DNA of 64,000 nucleotides from Gammaproteobacteria bacterium (GTDB lineage Bacteria; Pseudomonadota; Gammaproteobacteria; Pseudomonadales; Pseudohongiellaceae), in NCBI GenBank assembly GCA_019654215.1, contig BPDI01000008.1, positions 1-64,000 on the forward strand, written 5' to 3'. Shown here piece by piece: positions 1 through 11,276 of this stretch. The position numbers and the translations under genes were made by a program. Every line of letters starts with the position of its first letter. The first letter of the stretch is position 1. The notes under the pieces were generated by a model that made no database searches, was not told the origin of the DNA, and worked only from the letters and a program-made list of their open reading frames with translations.

Positions 1-387
1 TCCTGGTCAATTTAAAGCAGGAGTGTCTCGCTATGGTGTCGCTGATTGGATCACCGGATTAGAAATCGCCTCACCCGCATTGAAGGCGTCCGACCGATTG
101 AGTATGGTGATATCCGCTTACCGGAGTGGCGAAGCTTTTATGAAGTGAACTCTCCCATTAGCAAGCAGATCGAATCGATGTGCCAGTGCTCTATTCCCAT
201 GGGGTTATGGATCCTCGAATCGATATTCAGGAAAGTGAAACTATGGTAAGTGCACTTGGGGAAAACGGGATGAGGCGCCGTTTATTCTATACCCGACGAA
301 GGGCATGGATGGAGTAAGATGTCTAATGGGCTTTTTTACTACAGGCGACAGGCAGAGTTTTTGGAATCGCAGCTCTCCCTGGAGTAG
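1..387 (+). CDS. Prolyl oligopeptidase-family (S9) serine peptidase, C-terminal end, frameshifted
   Basis: This is the 3' end of an S9-family alpha/beta-hydrolase peptidase; the catalytic serine lies upstream of the window. The reading is spread over all three frames. It begins [15 protein letters not shown], moves to [20 protein letters not shown], then to [16 protein letters not shown] (catalytic Asp in VMDPR), and ends after the catalytic His in [10 protein letters not shown], with stop TAG at 385-387. At least three single-base indels are needed (near 100, 170 and 275). Because order and motifs are intact, sequencing error is more likely than decay. The family is secure; the substrate (oligopeptides or dipeptides) is not. 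Confidence 0.7.
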
Positions 388-543
388 CAAGAATCCATCG
401 AATAGCTTTATTAAAAGTGAATTGACCAGTCTAGAAAGCCGTTTTGGGTAAGGGATCTTGCTAAATGCTTGACGAAGTATAATAGGCAAAGATTTATTGT
501 GTTGCCGGTGTTGGAGTTCCGCGAAGAGTATTCATTCGATGCT

Positions 544-1000
544 TCAAGCTTTGTTTTCTTTCATCACAACTAAGAATTAATTGTTACCTGATAGCTGCGG
601 GAAACCAACCAGCTGGTCATTGATTTGAAGATAGCGGTTCATGTCTGCACAAATAATTCGAATCAAGAAACCCGGGTTCACCGCTCACGGTATAGCACTC
701 AACTATTTCCGGAATCGATTAAATTTAAAATTTCGAAGATTTTGAATTCCTGCTGCGTGTGATTTTTCAATGAAAGGTGGCAATGCACATGATATGTCTG
801 GCGACGCGAGAGAGATCAATTCTTGCTGATAAGATTGAATACTTTTCCTTTTTTCCCGGGGCCGACTCGTTGCAAACAGGAGCTGGGAGACAGCAAACTT
901 TCTCCGCCAGGTCCTGATTGGTTATGCGACCGTTCCTTTGCAGGGTCTGTAATATCTTCAAGTCGATTTTGTCGATTTTTAGGTCTTTATAAATTCTGGC
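544..1000 (-). CDS. Lrp/AsnC-family transcriptional regulator, frameshifted
   Basis: Reverse-strand reading gives DKIDLKILQTLQRNGRITNQ followed by DLAEKVC, the N-terminal winged helix-turn-helix of Lrp/AsnC regulators. Next come IDLSRVARHIMCIATFHIEK and then ECYTVSGEPGFLIRIICADM with NRYLQINDQLV, the ligand-binding RAM/ACT-like domain. At least three indels (about 865-905, 735 and 600) break the frame, and the start codon is not clear. The stop used is TCA at 544-546. It is divergent from astC with about 140 bases between them. Lrp-type proteins answer to amino acids, so this is a plausible local regulator of the arginine-catabolic operon; that link is inferred from position only. Confidence 0.72.
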
Positions 1001-1140
1001 AATGTGCTGTCTAAGTAGAAATTCGGATTCTACCGAAATTTTAAATTTGGAAGAGTTAAAATAAAAACAGCTTATTTATCAATAGAAAAAGATAGGTAAG
1101 TCCTTTGGGCCGAACTTGGTAACTACACTAAAAAAATTCG

Positions 1141-2353
1141 ATGGGGAGAGTGGCCGAAAAAAGTAGATAAGGGTCGGGAAGATTCAAGGGCCGCACTTTG
1201 GCCCAACTACAGCCCACCCCAGGGACTGGTATTTATTCAGGGTAAGGGTAGCGAATTGTTCACTGAGGATGGGGAAGCCTATCTTGATTTTCTATCGGGC
1301 ATTGCCGTTACCAGTTTCGGTCACTCCCATCCCCATCTCGTCGCTGCGCTTAAGAATCAGGCTGAAAAACTCTGGCATCTATCGAATGTGCATCGAATAC
1401 CATCGGCCGAAGAACTGGCCCGACGACTCGCGGCCAACAGTTTTGCTGACAATGTGTTCTTTGCAAACTCCGGAACCGAAGCAATCGAAGCAGGAATAAA
1501 AGCAATTCGTGGATACCATGCAACACGGGGGAATGCTGATCGCAATCGTATCATTGGTTTCACTGATAGTTTTCATGGGCGTACGATTGCCGCTTTAGGA
1601 GCGGCGGGAAATCAATCTCACATGCAGAGTTTTGTAACTGGTGATAATGGATTTGACCAGGTGCAATGGGAAGACATGGATGGACTTAAAAGTATCATCG
1701 GACCTCAAACTGCAGGAATTATTTTAGAACCTATACAGGGAGAAGGTGGAATAAGACTGGTTAACCAAACTTTTCTGCAAGAAGTAAGAGAGCTTTGTGA
1801 CGAGAATGGGTTACTCCTGATGTTTGATGAAGTTCAATGTGGCATCGGCAGATCGGGGCATCTATTCGCTTACGAAGCATTTGGAGTCTATCCAGACGTC
1901 ATGGCATTAGCTAAAGGTCTCGGTGGCGGGTTTCCAATTGGTGTTTGTCTAACTAAACAGGCAGTTGGTGAGTCGATGGTAGTTGGTTCCCATGGCAGCA
2001 CTTTTGGTGGCAATCCCTTAGCGGCGACAGTGGGCAATGCAGTTTTGGATTTAGTCCTAGAAGATGGCCTCTTAGATTCGGTCAAAGCCAAGGGGCAGAT
2101 ACTTAGTCAGTGCATTGAAGATTTGATAGCCAAACATTCAGACAAGATTGAATCAGTGCATGGCTTGGGATTAATGATGGGAATAAAATGCAAAATTCCA
2201 AACACTGATCTATTAGTCCAACTCCGAGAAAACAAATTACTTATAGGTAAGTCTGGATCAAACATGATTCGACTATTGCCTCCTCTTAATATTTCTCAAG
2301 AACACATCGAGCAAGCGATTTCCATTCTCGATGCTGTATTAAGTAATAAGTAG
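1141..2353 (+). CDS. astC: Succinylornithine/acetylornithine transaminase (AstC/ArgD type)
   Basis: Class III PLP-dependent aminotransferase, about 403 residues. In the AST pathway it moves the amino group of N2-succinylornithine to 2-oxoglutarate, giving succinylglutamate semialdehyde. Visible motifs: FLSGIAVTSFGHSHP, FANSGTEAIEAGIKA, FHGRTIAALGAAGN, ILEPIQGEGG, MFDEVQCGIGRSG (PLP-binding Asp) and ALAKGLGGGFPIG with the Schiff-base Lys. The open frame begins only at 1256, but ATG at 1141 plus removal of one A from the six-A run near 1160 gives MGRVAEKVDKGRE leading into ALWPNYSPPQGLVFIQGKGS, the expected N-terminus. It is the first gene of the operon, 8 bases before the M20 gene. ArgD and AstC differ little in sequence; astA, astD and astB downstream decide for AstC. 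Confidence 0.88.
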
Positions 2354-2361
2354 ATTAGAAA

Positions 2362-3600
2362 ATGAGTTTCAAAGAAAGTTGTAAATGGATCGATTCTCGA
2401 CAAGAAGACCTGTTGAATAATCTCATGCGGTTGTCAGAAATTAATTCTGGAACCAGCAACCTTGAAGGCATAAAGACGGTCGCAGACTATTTTAGATCTT
2501 ACTTTTCTGGAACTGCTGATTCCATTAGCGAGATTCAATCGCAGTCTCGTGAGCACACTGATATTTCAGGAAATAAAATCAAAGAAGAGTTTGGCAACTT
2601 ACTTTCCTTTAAGAAAAGAACGGAAGCGCCAATTCAAGTTTTACTGGCAGGGCATATGGATACCGTCTTTCCTCTGTCCCATAGTTTTCAAACACCAAAA
2701 AAACTAGATGAAAACACTTTGTTAGGACCAGGCGTTGCTGATATGAAAGGCGGAATATTGGTCATGCTCACAGCTTTACAAGCCTATGAAGCTTCTAACC
2801 ATTCCAATCAATTAGGTTGGCGCGTAATTCTCAATGCCGATGAAGAAACAGGATCTCACGGATCGGCAGAAACCCTAGAGGCAGCAGCGACCACAGCAGA
2901 TGTTGGCCTAATTTATGAACCGGCATTAGCAGATGGCACTTTATCGAGAGCTCGCAAAGGGTCTGGAAATTTTACTGTTGTCGCAACTGGCCAGGCTGCA
3001 CACGCCGGCCGGGAATATGATCAAGGTAGAAATGCCATAATGGGACTATATTCCGCTGCCCAAAAATTGGAGCAGCTTACAGAACTAGAAAATGGAATTA
3101 CGGTAAATATCGCACGAATCTCTGGTGGTACTGCTTTCAATGTTGTTCCTGCGGCCGCTGTTTTGCAGTTTAACGTGCGCTGTCAGTCAGTTGATCAGCA
3201 GCATGAGCTCGACGCAAAAATGAAGGCAGTTATTCATGAAACTGCTCAACAAAGCGAAGTCGCTTTAGAGATTAGCGGAGGCTTTTCGAGGCCTCCGAAA
3301 AGCATTTCTCCTGCAAACCAACTTCTGATGGATTGGGTTGTGGAGAGTGGCAAACAGTTGGACATCGATGTGCAGTTTAAGGACACGGGTGGCTGCTGCG
3401 ATGGGAATAATCTTGCCGCAGTTGGGTTACCCAATGTCGATACTCTCGGAGTGCTAGGCGGACAAATTCACACCGCCGATGAATTCATGCTAATCAACAG
3501 CCTGACGGAGCGAGCAAAACTAAGCCTCAATATTTTGCAAAAAATTTCAGAAGAAGGTGATCGCTTACAAGCTCTCAGTAAGCGAGATAACAAGAATTAA
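2362..3600 (+). CDS. M20-family zinc peptidase/deacylase within the ast operon (candidate desuccinylase)
   Basis: Intact 412-residue cytosolic M20/CPG2-like hydrolase; no signal peptide is visible. The di-zinc site is complete: His98 in AGHMDTVFP, Asp127 in GPGVADMKGG, the catalytic Glu161 and ligand Glu162 in NADEETGSHG, Glu186 in IYEPAL and His370 in QIHTADEF. The dimerisation (lid) domain runs from about 200 to 310, with AAHAG at 212-216. It lies 8 bases after astC, and astA begins 2 bases after its stop. The AST pathway ends with hydrolysis of N-succinylglutamate, normally by the M14-type AstE, which is absent here. M20 enzymes commonly cleave N-acyl amino acids, so a stand-in for AstE is the obvious guess. 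A general glutamate carboxypeptidase is the alternative. Confidence 0.8.
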   Translation: MSFKESCKWIDSRQEDLLNNLMRLSEINSGTSNLEGIKTVADYFRSYFSGTADSISEIQSQSREHTDISGNKIKEEFGNLLSFKKRTEAPIQVLLAGHMDTVFPLSHSFQTPKKLDENTLLGPGVADMKGGILVMLTALQAYEASNHSNQLGWRVILNADEETGSHGSAETLEAAATTADVGLIYEPALADGTLSRARKGSGNFTVVATGQAAHAGREYDQGRNAIMGLYSAAQKLEQLTELENGITVNIARISGGTAFNVVPAAAVLQFNVRCQSVDQQHELDAKMKAVIHETAQQSEVALEISGGFSRPPKSISPANQLLMDWVVESGKQLDIDVQFKDTGGCCDGNNLAAVGLPNVDTLGVLGGQIHTADEFMLINSLTERAKLSLNILQKISEEGDRLQALSKRDNKN

Positions 3601-3601
3601 A

Positions 3602-4632
3602 GTGTTAATCAGAACAGCCAATGAGGGTGACTTGCCGAGTTTGTTAAAACTTTCTGCCATGCTACCACCGGGTATGACGTCAATGCCATTTGACAAAAAC
3701 ACCTGGAAGTCAAAGATTGAGTTAGTAGAGGAAAGTCTAGCGAGAAAGAAGAGAACAGATTCGGAATCAGTTTACTTGCTTGTGCTTGAGGATCGCGAAA
3801 CCCAAAATATCGTGGGTACTGCTGGAATAGTTGCAGGTGTAGGATTAACCCGACCTTTCTACAATTACAAATTGTCCAAAGAGTCTAAATTTTCTGAAGC
3901 GCTGGATATTAGGGTTACCAGTAACTTATTGAATCTGGTTAATGATTTTACTGGCGAGACTGAACTCATATCTTTGTTTCTGATGCCGGACTATAGAAAG
4001 AACAGCATTGGTCAATTTCTATCTCGCGCTCGCTATTTGTTTATGAGCGATTTTCCAGAGCGATTCAGCGATATCGTATTCGCAGAGATCCGTGGCTGGT
4101 TAAACGAAAGTGAAAAGTCTCCGTTCTGGGAACACTTAGGTAAAAAGTTCTTTAATCTGCCTTTTGCCCGTGCCGATTTCATTAGTGCAGTAAACGGCTC
4201 TCAGTTTATCTCAGACTTTTAAAGCCAAGATTTCCCGTGTATTTGGAATTACTTCCAGAAGAAGTGGTAGAGGTTATTGGTAGACCACACGAAGAATCAG
4301 TACCAGCAAAGAGATTACTAGAACGGGAAGGGTTCAGTTATCAGGGAACTGTCGATATTTTTGATGCTGGGCCAGTTATGGAATGCGAACGCAGTAATAT
4401 TGAATCCATTAAAAATGCAAAGGCATTAACAATAAATAATATTGCCTCTGAAATTGGTGAAGATGAATCATCGCCCAAATGCATAGTTAGCAATCGTTGC
4501 CTCGAAGATTACCGTTTGATCATGGCGCCTATACGCTATGAGGAGGGAGAAGAAGCTACTATCTCAGAACAAGACGCTGAAATATTAGGAATCAGTGTGG
4601 GCGCTCAAGTTCAGACTTTAGAGTTACGTTAA
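3602..4632 (+). CDS. astA: Arginine N-succinyltransferase (AstA), one frameshift
   Basis: AstA makes N2-succinylarginine from arginine and succinyl-CoA, the first AST step. The start is GTG at 3602, giving VLIRTANEGDLPSLLKLSAM. Family hallmarks follow: GMTSMPFD, VLEDRETQNIVGTAGI, FYNYKLS, ETELISLFLMPDYRK, AEIRGWLNESEKSPFWEHLG and FARADFI. After FISDF (about 4218) a one-base slip moves to the frame that reads FPVYLELLPEE, VIGRPHEESVPAKRLLEREG and DIFDAGPVMECE, then the C-terminal domain ending at 4632. The summed length, about 343 residues, is normal for AstA. The indel lies in tttta and is probably a sequence error. astD starts 4 bases downstream. Confidence 0.88.
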
Positions 4633-4636
4633 AAAT

Positions 4637-6106
<1,470 letters not shown>

Positions 6107-6110
<4 letters not shown>

Positions 6111-7457
6111 CTACCTGAACAGCTATGAAGTCAACTTCGATGGTTTAGTTGGCTTGACTCACAACTATGCCGGTCTTTTTTTATGGTAATGTCGCGTCAT
6201 CGAGTCATGGTGGATTGACTTCATCGCCACGGGCAGCGGCGCTGCAGGGTTTGGAAAAAAAGATGGCTCTGCATCGGCTTGGATTGAAGCAAGCCCGTCC
6301 TACCTCCGCAGGAACGACCGCATATACCCACCTTAATCAAATTGGGATTTAACGCAGCGACAGAAGCAGAAATTATTGCGAAGGTAGCACAGGAAGCTCC
6401 TCAGAAACTTGCTTCTGCCTATTCAGCTTCTTCAAAGTGGGTTGCTAACGCGGCAACTATCAGTCCTTATGCAGACACTGCTGATGGCAAAACTCACATC
6501 ACCCCTGCAAATTTAACTAGCATGTTCCATCGTTCGATTGAGGTCGATACCACTTCGCGAGTATTGAAATCAATTTTTGCTGGAGACGAGTATGAGCACC
6601 ACCCGCCATTGTCGGCGGACTCAACATTGTCCGATGAAGGTGCTGCTAATCACACTCGATTTTGCGGCGCATATGGCGATCCTGGTGTAGAGCTATTTGT
6701 ATTTGGAAGCAGTAAAAAAAATCCTTATCTTGCACCAGAGAAATTTCCAGCCCGTCAGACTTTAGAAGCATGCCAATCAATTGCCAGCAATCATGGCTTG
6801 GCTTCAAGTAAAACAATATTTGCTCAACAAAACCCGAAAGCCATTGATGCTGGTGTATTTCACAATGATGTTATTGCTGTGGGAAATCGAAACTTGCTGT
6901 TCTATCACGAACAAGCTTTTGTGAATAATTCAGAAGTTTGTGATCAGCTCAGTGCTGTTTTCGATCAGGGTGAACTGATTTTTATTGAAGTTCCTAAAGC
7001 TCAAGTGAGTTTAAAAGATGCCATTGCTTCTTACCTATTTAACTCTCAACTGCTTAGTGTTCCTAGTACAGAAGGAACCACAATAATTGTTCCGACTGAG
7101 TGTCGGGATATTGAATCAGTTCATGATTATCTTAATAAGCTCGAAGCTGAGAACAGCGCCATTGATCGAGTTATGTATTTCGATTTGCGCCAGAGTATGA
7201 ATAACGGCGGCGGCCCGGCTTGCTTACGTTTAAGAGTAGTTATGAGTGAAGAACAAATAGATAGTTGTGGGACGAATGTATTCCTAACAGATTTACTCTA
7301 TGAACAACTTAAGACCTGGATCGAAGCACATTATCGGGAAAGCCTGGTGCCAGAGGACCTGGCGGATCCAGCTTTGTTGGAAGAATGTCGTCGTGCCCTG
7401 GATGAGCTATCCGAGCTACTTAAGTTAGGATCGGTCTATGATTTTCAGTTGAACTAG
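6107..7457 (+). CDS. astB: N-succinylarginine dihydrolase (AstB), frameshifts near 5' end
   Basis: AstB hydrolyses N2-succinylarginine to succinylornithine, two ammonia and CO2. ATG at 6107 overlaps the astD stop, suggesting translational coupling. Three slips (about 6115, the T run near 6176-6182, and 6297) separate YEVNFDGLVGLTHNYAGL, YGNVASSSHGGLTSSPRAAA and LPPQERPHIPTLIKLGFNAA. From 6342 the frame is clean: SKWVANAATISPYADTADGK, DEGAANHTRF, FAQQNPKAIDAGVFHNDVIA and NNGGGPACLRLRVVM, which holds the catalytic Cys. It ends LLKLGSVYDFQLN. Length (about 450 residues) and motif order match the family. It is the last operon gene and overlaps the convergent phosphatase stop by 4 bases. Confidence 0.9.
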
Positions 7458-9034
7458 CGAGCATCCATCTGAGCTGCTTCCATCATCACATGGAAGATCA
7501 CGTTCTGTTCCATCACTCCTCGAATTAAATCTGAGCCCGCTCCTATTGCATAAATTGCTACATCTTCCCCCGCATGAGTTTCACTTGACATGTGAACGAG
7601 GGATTCGGAATGAAATCCTTCGTGAGTTGTATCCACATCACTTAAATCGGCCCGTCTATTTTCCTGAACTGGAACTGTGTAGATTGCTTCGGCTGAATTT
7701 CGACCTGGAGTTTCTGCAAATCCCCTACCGTTGGCATAGCCGAGGGTAGTGTAAGGTAGACCATCTCGGGCAAGAGTTGGCTCTGTTCTAGGTTGTCCTG
7801 CTGCATCCAGGCCTACAACTTTCCCTAAGATAGGATTTCCTCGTTTTGGATAACCAGCGATGGTAAATACGTGGCTGTGATCTGCAGTTACTATAATCAG
7901 GGTTTCATTAAGGTCCACCATCTCAACCGCAGTTTTTACTGCGCTAGCCAATTCGATAGTATCTCGCAATGCACGAAATGGATTTACTGCATGATGGGCA
8001 TGATCGATTCGTCCAGCTTCGATGTTTAGGTAATAGCCTTGTTCATTTTTACTGACTATTTCAATGGCTTTCGCAGTCATCTCAGTGAGTGTCGGCTCTC
8101 CACCTCTATCAGCTGGAGTATCATAGGAATATTGCATGTGAGAAGGATTAAACAGACCTAACAAGTGATCTACGCTTTGTGAATCGATAGCATCAAACTG
8201 TTCTTTATTCCATACATAGGCTGCATTATTGTGATTTTCAACCCATTCTTCCGGTAGATTTCTTCCGTCTAAACGTCCACCCTGTCCGCCGGTTTCAGGG
8301 TCTGCTCCGTCTGTCCTGGGAATGAAGTTTCTTCGCCCTCCACCCATGGCAACCTCAATTCCATCACTACCTGGCACATTATCAACGAATTCGATTAACT
8401 GTCGGGCGATATCAGGGCAATCCCCTGCATTGCGCAGATTTTCTGCATCTCCGTCATCTTCAAAATCCCGCTCCATACTATGTGCATAGTTTGCAGCAGG
8501 TGTGGCATGGGTGAGACGGGCAGTACTTACGACTCCTGTAGACATCCCTTTCGTTTCAGCCAATTCGAGAAATGTCTGTAACTCATTTCCGGCCTCGGTA
8601 CTGCAATCTCCGCGTTCTACGTTTTGATTGATGCTGATTATCCCTCTGTCGGTTTTAACACCGGTAACCATGGCTGTCATCGTGCCCGCAGAGTCAGGCA
8701 CCTGCGCGTCAGTGTTATAGGTTTTAGCGAGGGCGACATTAGGAAAGGTTTCGAAGGAAAGCTCGTGTTCTTCTCCTGGATTCCCTTCTAATTGTCCAGC
8801 AAGAATTCGAGCTGCTGTGACTGTAGATACACCCATACCGTCTCCAATAAATAGAATTACGTTTTTGGCTATTGGTATTTCAGCATTGGCGTAACGATAG
8901 GACAGGTTGCGTTCAACTACTGCTCTACCTTCCTCGTACCAACGCGCTGGTGTTTCTTGGGCGTTAGAGGAAAGAGTGAGTGTGCTGAGAAAAATAGCAG
9001 GCCAAAGCCAGAGATTAATCTTTGAGAGAATCAT
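7454..9034 (-). CDS. Alkaline phosphatase (PhoA-type), exported
   Basis: Intact 526-residue alkaline phosphatase that releases phosphate from organic monoesters in the periplasm. A Sec signal peptide spans about residues 1-25 (hydrophobic INLWLWPAIFLSTLTL, cleavage near SNAQ). Metal and active-site motifs are NVILFIGDGMG (Asp65), the nucleophile Ser115 in PDSAGTMTAMVTG, EAGRIDHAHHAVN, VTADHSHVF and SSETHAGEDV. It is monocistronic and convergent with astB (4-base overlap). With the PhoD-like, acid phosphatase and SurE genes elsewhere in the window it points to a phosphate-scavenging lifestyle. No Pho box was recognised upstream. Confidence 0.93.
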   Translation of the reverse strand: MILSKINLWLWPAIFLSTLTLSSNAQETPARWYEEGRAVVERNLSYRYANAEIPIAKNVILFIGDGMGVSTVTAARILAGQLEGNPGEEHELSFETFPNVALAKTYNTDAQVPDSAGTMTAMVTGVKTDRGIISINQNVERGDCSTEAGNELQTFLELAETKGMSTGVVSTARLTHATPAANYAHSMERDFEDDGDAENLRNAGDCPDIARQLIEFVDNVPGSDGIEVAMGGGRRNFIPRTDGADPETGGQGGRLDGRNLPEEWVENHNNAAYVWNKEQFDAIDSQSVDHLLGLFNPSHMQYSYDTPADRGGEPTLTEMTAKAIEIVSKNEQGYYLNIEAGRIDHAHHAVNPFRALRDTIELASAVKTAVEMVDLNETLIIVTADHSHVFTIAGYPKRGNPILGKVVGLDAAGQPRTEPTLARDGLPYTTLGYANGRGFAETPGRNSAEAIYTVPVQENRRADLSDVDTTHEGFHSESLVHMSSETHAGEDVAIYAIGAGSDLIRGVMEQNVIFHVMMEAAQMDAR

Positions 9035-9188
9035 TCTGTTAGTCCGTTTTAACTGAGGTGATTATGCAATTCGCATGTTACATGAAAATGAGTCTTAAAT
9101 TAGTAGGATAATTTTCCCAATTCAAGATTTTGCAAACATTAAATGACTAAGGTCTAATAATCCCTGCGAGAATTAGAGGACAGCTCCG

Positions 9189-9404
9189 ATGGAAATTGAG
9201 ATCAACTATTGCATGGCATGAAACTATCAGCCAGATGCTGACCGTGTGTCGGCAGAAATTAAAGAAGCGGTCGGGGTCGAAGCCACATTGATAGCCGGAG
9301 GCGGCGGTATCTTCGATGTAAAGCGGGATGGTGTCCTGATATTCTCTAAGCATAAGCTCGGCAGATTTCCCAATGAGGGAGAAATCGCAGATTTGCTTAA
9401 GTAA
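9189..9404 (+). CDS. SelW-like (Rdx family) selenoprotein, Sec encoded by in-frame TGA
   Basis: A 71-residue thioredoxin-like protein of the SelT/SelW/SelH (Rdx) family, read as MEIEINYCMA-U-NYQPDADRV and on through AGGGGIFDVKRDG, IFSKHKLGRFPNEGEIADLL. TGA at 9219-9221 falls at residue 11, exactly at the redox-active second position of the family's CxxC/CxxU motif (here Cys8-Met-Ala-Sec11). AGAGGA at 9175-9180 is a good ribosome-binding site 8 bases before the ATG. A hairpin fitting a bacterial SECIS follows the TGA. Ordinary gene callers would miss it because the TGA splits the frame. No selA, selB, selC or selD lies in the window, so decoding is inferred. The alternative, that TGA is a base error for TGC or TGT, is weakened because local damage elsewhere is indels, not substitutions. 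Confidence 0.85.
9236..9257 (+). promoter_or_regulatory. Candidate bacterial SECIS hairpin
   Basis: Directly downstream of the in-frame TGA the RNA can fold as CTG(A)CCG / TGTGT loop / CGGCAG: 9238-9240 pairs with 9253-9255 and 9242-9244 with 9250-9252, with A9241 bulged. The apical loop (9245-9249) starts 23 bases after the TGA and carries a G as its second base. This matches the known bacterial SECIS layout of a short stem with a small G-containing loop roughly 16-37 bases past UGA. Pairing was done by eye. Confidence 0.65.
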
Positions 9405-9410
9405 GTCTAC

Positions 9411-11099
9411 TTAATCTTCTACCAGGTGATGCTTAGGATCTACTGGTCGCATTAATGCATTACTAACCAGCGCAATAGCCAGCAAGGCTGCCATTAACAC
9501 CATAGTCGAATTGTAAAGACTGCTAGTCGGGTCCGTAGTCCCGGCAGGAGCGATTTCCATCAGCCGAGAAATAGTTACGGTATTCGAAGCTACCAAGGCT
9601 TCTAATTGATCAACGCCTGCGCCGAACTGTGCCTGGAATGCAGATACATCTGTCACAGAAACTAAATCTTCAATGGCATTATTGACTGAATTCTGACGCA
9701 AAGAAGTAATTGCAAGCGGTCCTAATACTCCGGCTGTACTCCAGGCGGTTAATAAGCGTCCATGAATTCCGCCTACATATTTCGTTCCAAAAATGTCGGC
9801 AAGGTATGCAGGTATGGTGGCAAAACCACCGCCGTACATCGTAAAGATGATCATTGTGGCGGCATAAAAATAAACCAGCCAGACCACAGATGGGTTGACG
9901 CTTACTTGCTGTGCCGTGATTGGTACAGAAAGGTAGAGAACTATTCCTAAAGCAAAGAATATCCAGTAAGTAGTTCGCCTACCTATGTAGTCCGATGTGC
10001 TTGCCCAAATAAATCGTCCAACCATATTGAAGGCGCTAATCATTACAACATAGGTAGCGGCAAATGCGGTGTCGACTACTTGCGGTAGTGACGAACCAAA
10101 GATTTCCGTAATCATGGTTCGTGCTACCCCCAGCACCCCGATTCCGGCCGTAACGTTAAAGCAAAGCACTATCCATAACTGATAAAACTGTCGTGTCTTT
10201 AAAGCTTCGTCGATGTGTACATTATGGCTGGAAATTAATGCACCTCTTTCCTCCTCGCTGGGTTCTTCCCAGCCAGCAGGCTTCCAACCTTCAGCTGGTA
10301 TTCGATAAGAAAAAGCGGCCAACAACATAACGACTAAATAGATTAGTCCTAAGACCAAGAAGGCTTCAGCAACACCAGCAGCACCTGTTTCAACTACATA
10401 AACCCCTTCCGGCCCAGGCACTGTCATGTCTCTAACTTCCGTCGCACCAACTACAACTACTTCTCTTAAAGTTCCGCTTACTTCGGCGAATCTGCGACCG
10501 GCTTCAGTAACCAGATTGACATCTGTAGCTGCTCCTAAATACTCGGGTGCTTGATAAAACGTGCGGATGAAAAATTCTTTCAGTGGTGTGCCGATCATTG
10601 CACCGCCGCCGAAACCCATAATGGCCATGCCAGTAGCCATACCACGACGGTCTGGGAACCAACGTATGAGTGTACTTACAGGAGATACATACCCCATGCC
10701 GAGGCCAACGCCACCAATCACACCGTAGCCTAAATAGAGAAGCCACAATTGATGAGTCAGAATTCCAGCAGCCCCCACGATATAACCGCCACCCCAGCAA
10801 CATGCCGCTACTACACCGACTTTGCGTGGTCCAGCTTCTTCCAACCATTTTCCGGCAAAAGCCGCGGCTAGGCCTAGAGATACGATAGCTACAGTAAATA
10901 CCCATACCACTGCGCTAAGACTCCAATCGTCCGCGGCGCTGGTAACCACGCCGTAAACACGAGTGAGGGGAGGGTTGTAAATACTCCAGGCGTACACTGA
11001 CCCAATACATAAATGAATCGCGACGGACGCTACGGGAACACGCCAACGGTTGTAATCAGCAGGCGCAATAATGCGTTCCTTGGAGAGAAGTCCGGCCAT
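9411..11099 (-). CDS. MFS transporter, oxalate/formate antiporter (OFA) type
   Basis: Intact 562-residue major facilitator protein with about 12 membrane segments. The N-terminus RWRVPVASVAIHLCIGSVYA followed by WSIYNPPLTR is the OFA-family signature, and GYGVIGGVGLGMGYVSPVST and GMGIMGFGGGA-like stretches follow (MATGMAIMGFGGGAMIG). It is longer than usual (about 410): an insert after helix 6 at about 210-250 is rich in Val, Glu and Thr, and a second, near the C-terminus (SVTDVSAFQAQFGAGVDQLE), lies before the last helix. Such proteins exchange small mono- or dicarboxylates; the substrate here is unknown. It stands alone, and its stop lies 6 bases from the end of the convergent selenoprotein gene. 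Confidence 0.85.
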   Translation of the reverse strand: MAGLLSKERIIAPADYNRWRVPVASVAIHLCIGSVYAWSIYNPPLTRVYGVVTSAADDWSLSAVVWVFTVAIVSLGLAAAFAGKWLEEAGPRKVGVVAACCWGGGYIVGAAGILTHQLWLLYLGYGVIGGVGLGMGYVSPVSTLIRWFPDRRGMATGMAIMGFGGGAMIGTPLKEFFIRTFYQAPEYLGAATDVNLVTEAGRRFAEVSGTLREVVVVGATEVRDMTVPGPEGVYVVETGAAGVAEAFLVLGLIYLVVMLLAAFSYRIPAEGWKPAGWEEPSEEERGALISSHNVHIDEALKTRQFYQLWIVLCFNVTAGIGVLGVARTMITEIFGSSLPQVVDTAFAATYVVMISAFNMVGRFIWASTSDYIGRRTTYWIFFALGIVLYLSVPITAQQVSVNPSVVWLVYFYAATMIIFTMYGGGFATIPAYLADIFGTKYVGGIHGRLLTAWSTAGVLGPLAITSLRQNSVNNAIEDLVSVTDVSAFQAQFGAGVDQLEALVASNTVTISRLMEIAPAGTTDPTSSLYNSTMVLMAALLAIALVSNALMRPVDPKHHLVED

Positions 11100-11276
11100 T
11101 TATGAAATCCTTTCTGCCATCTTTAGCGAAATGGCAGTCTTTGTTTTTATATTTAATAGCTGGTCGTAAAACTAACGCATTACATGGAATCTGTAAAAGG
11201 TAAGAGCCTTTGGTGCTTGGTTTAATCAGATGAAATGAACTAGGATGACAGAAAATAAAAATAGCAGGGGGATATC

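Noticed and set aside
10504-10905. 133-codon reverse open frame within the MFS gene
   Set aside because: It overlaps an intact, well-conserved transporter in another frame and has low-complexity Arg/Ser/Cys composition typical of a shadow frame.
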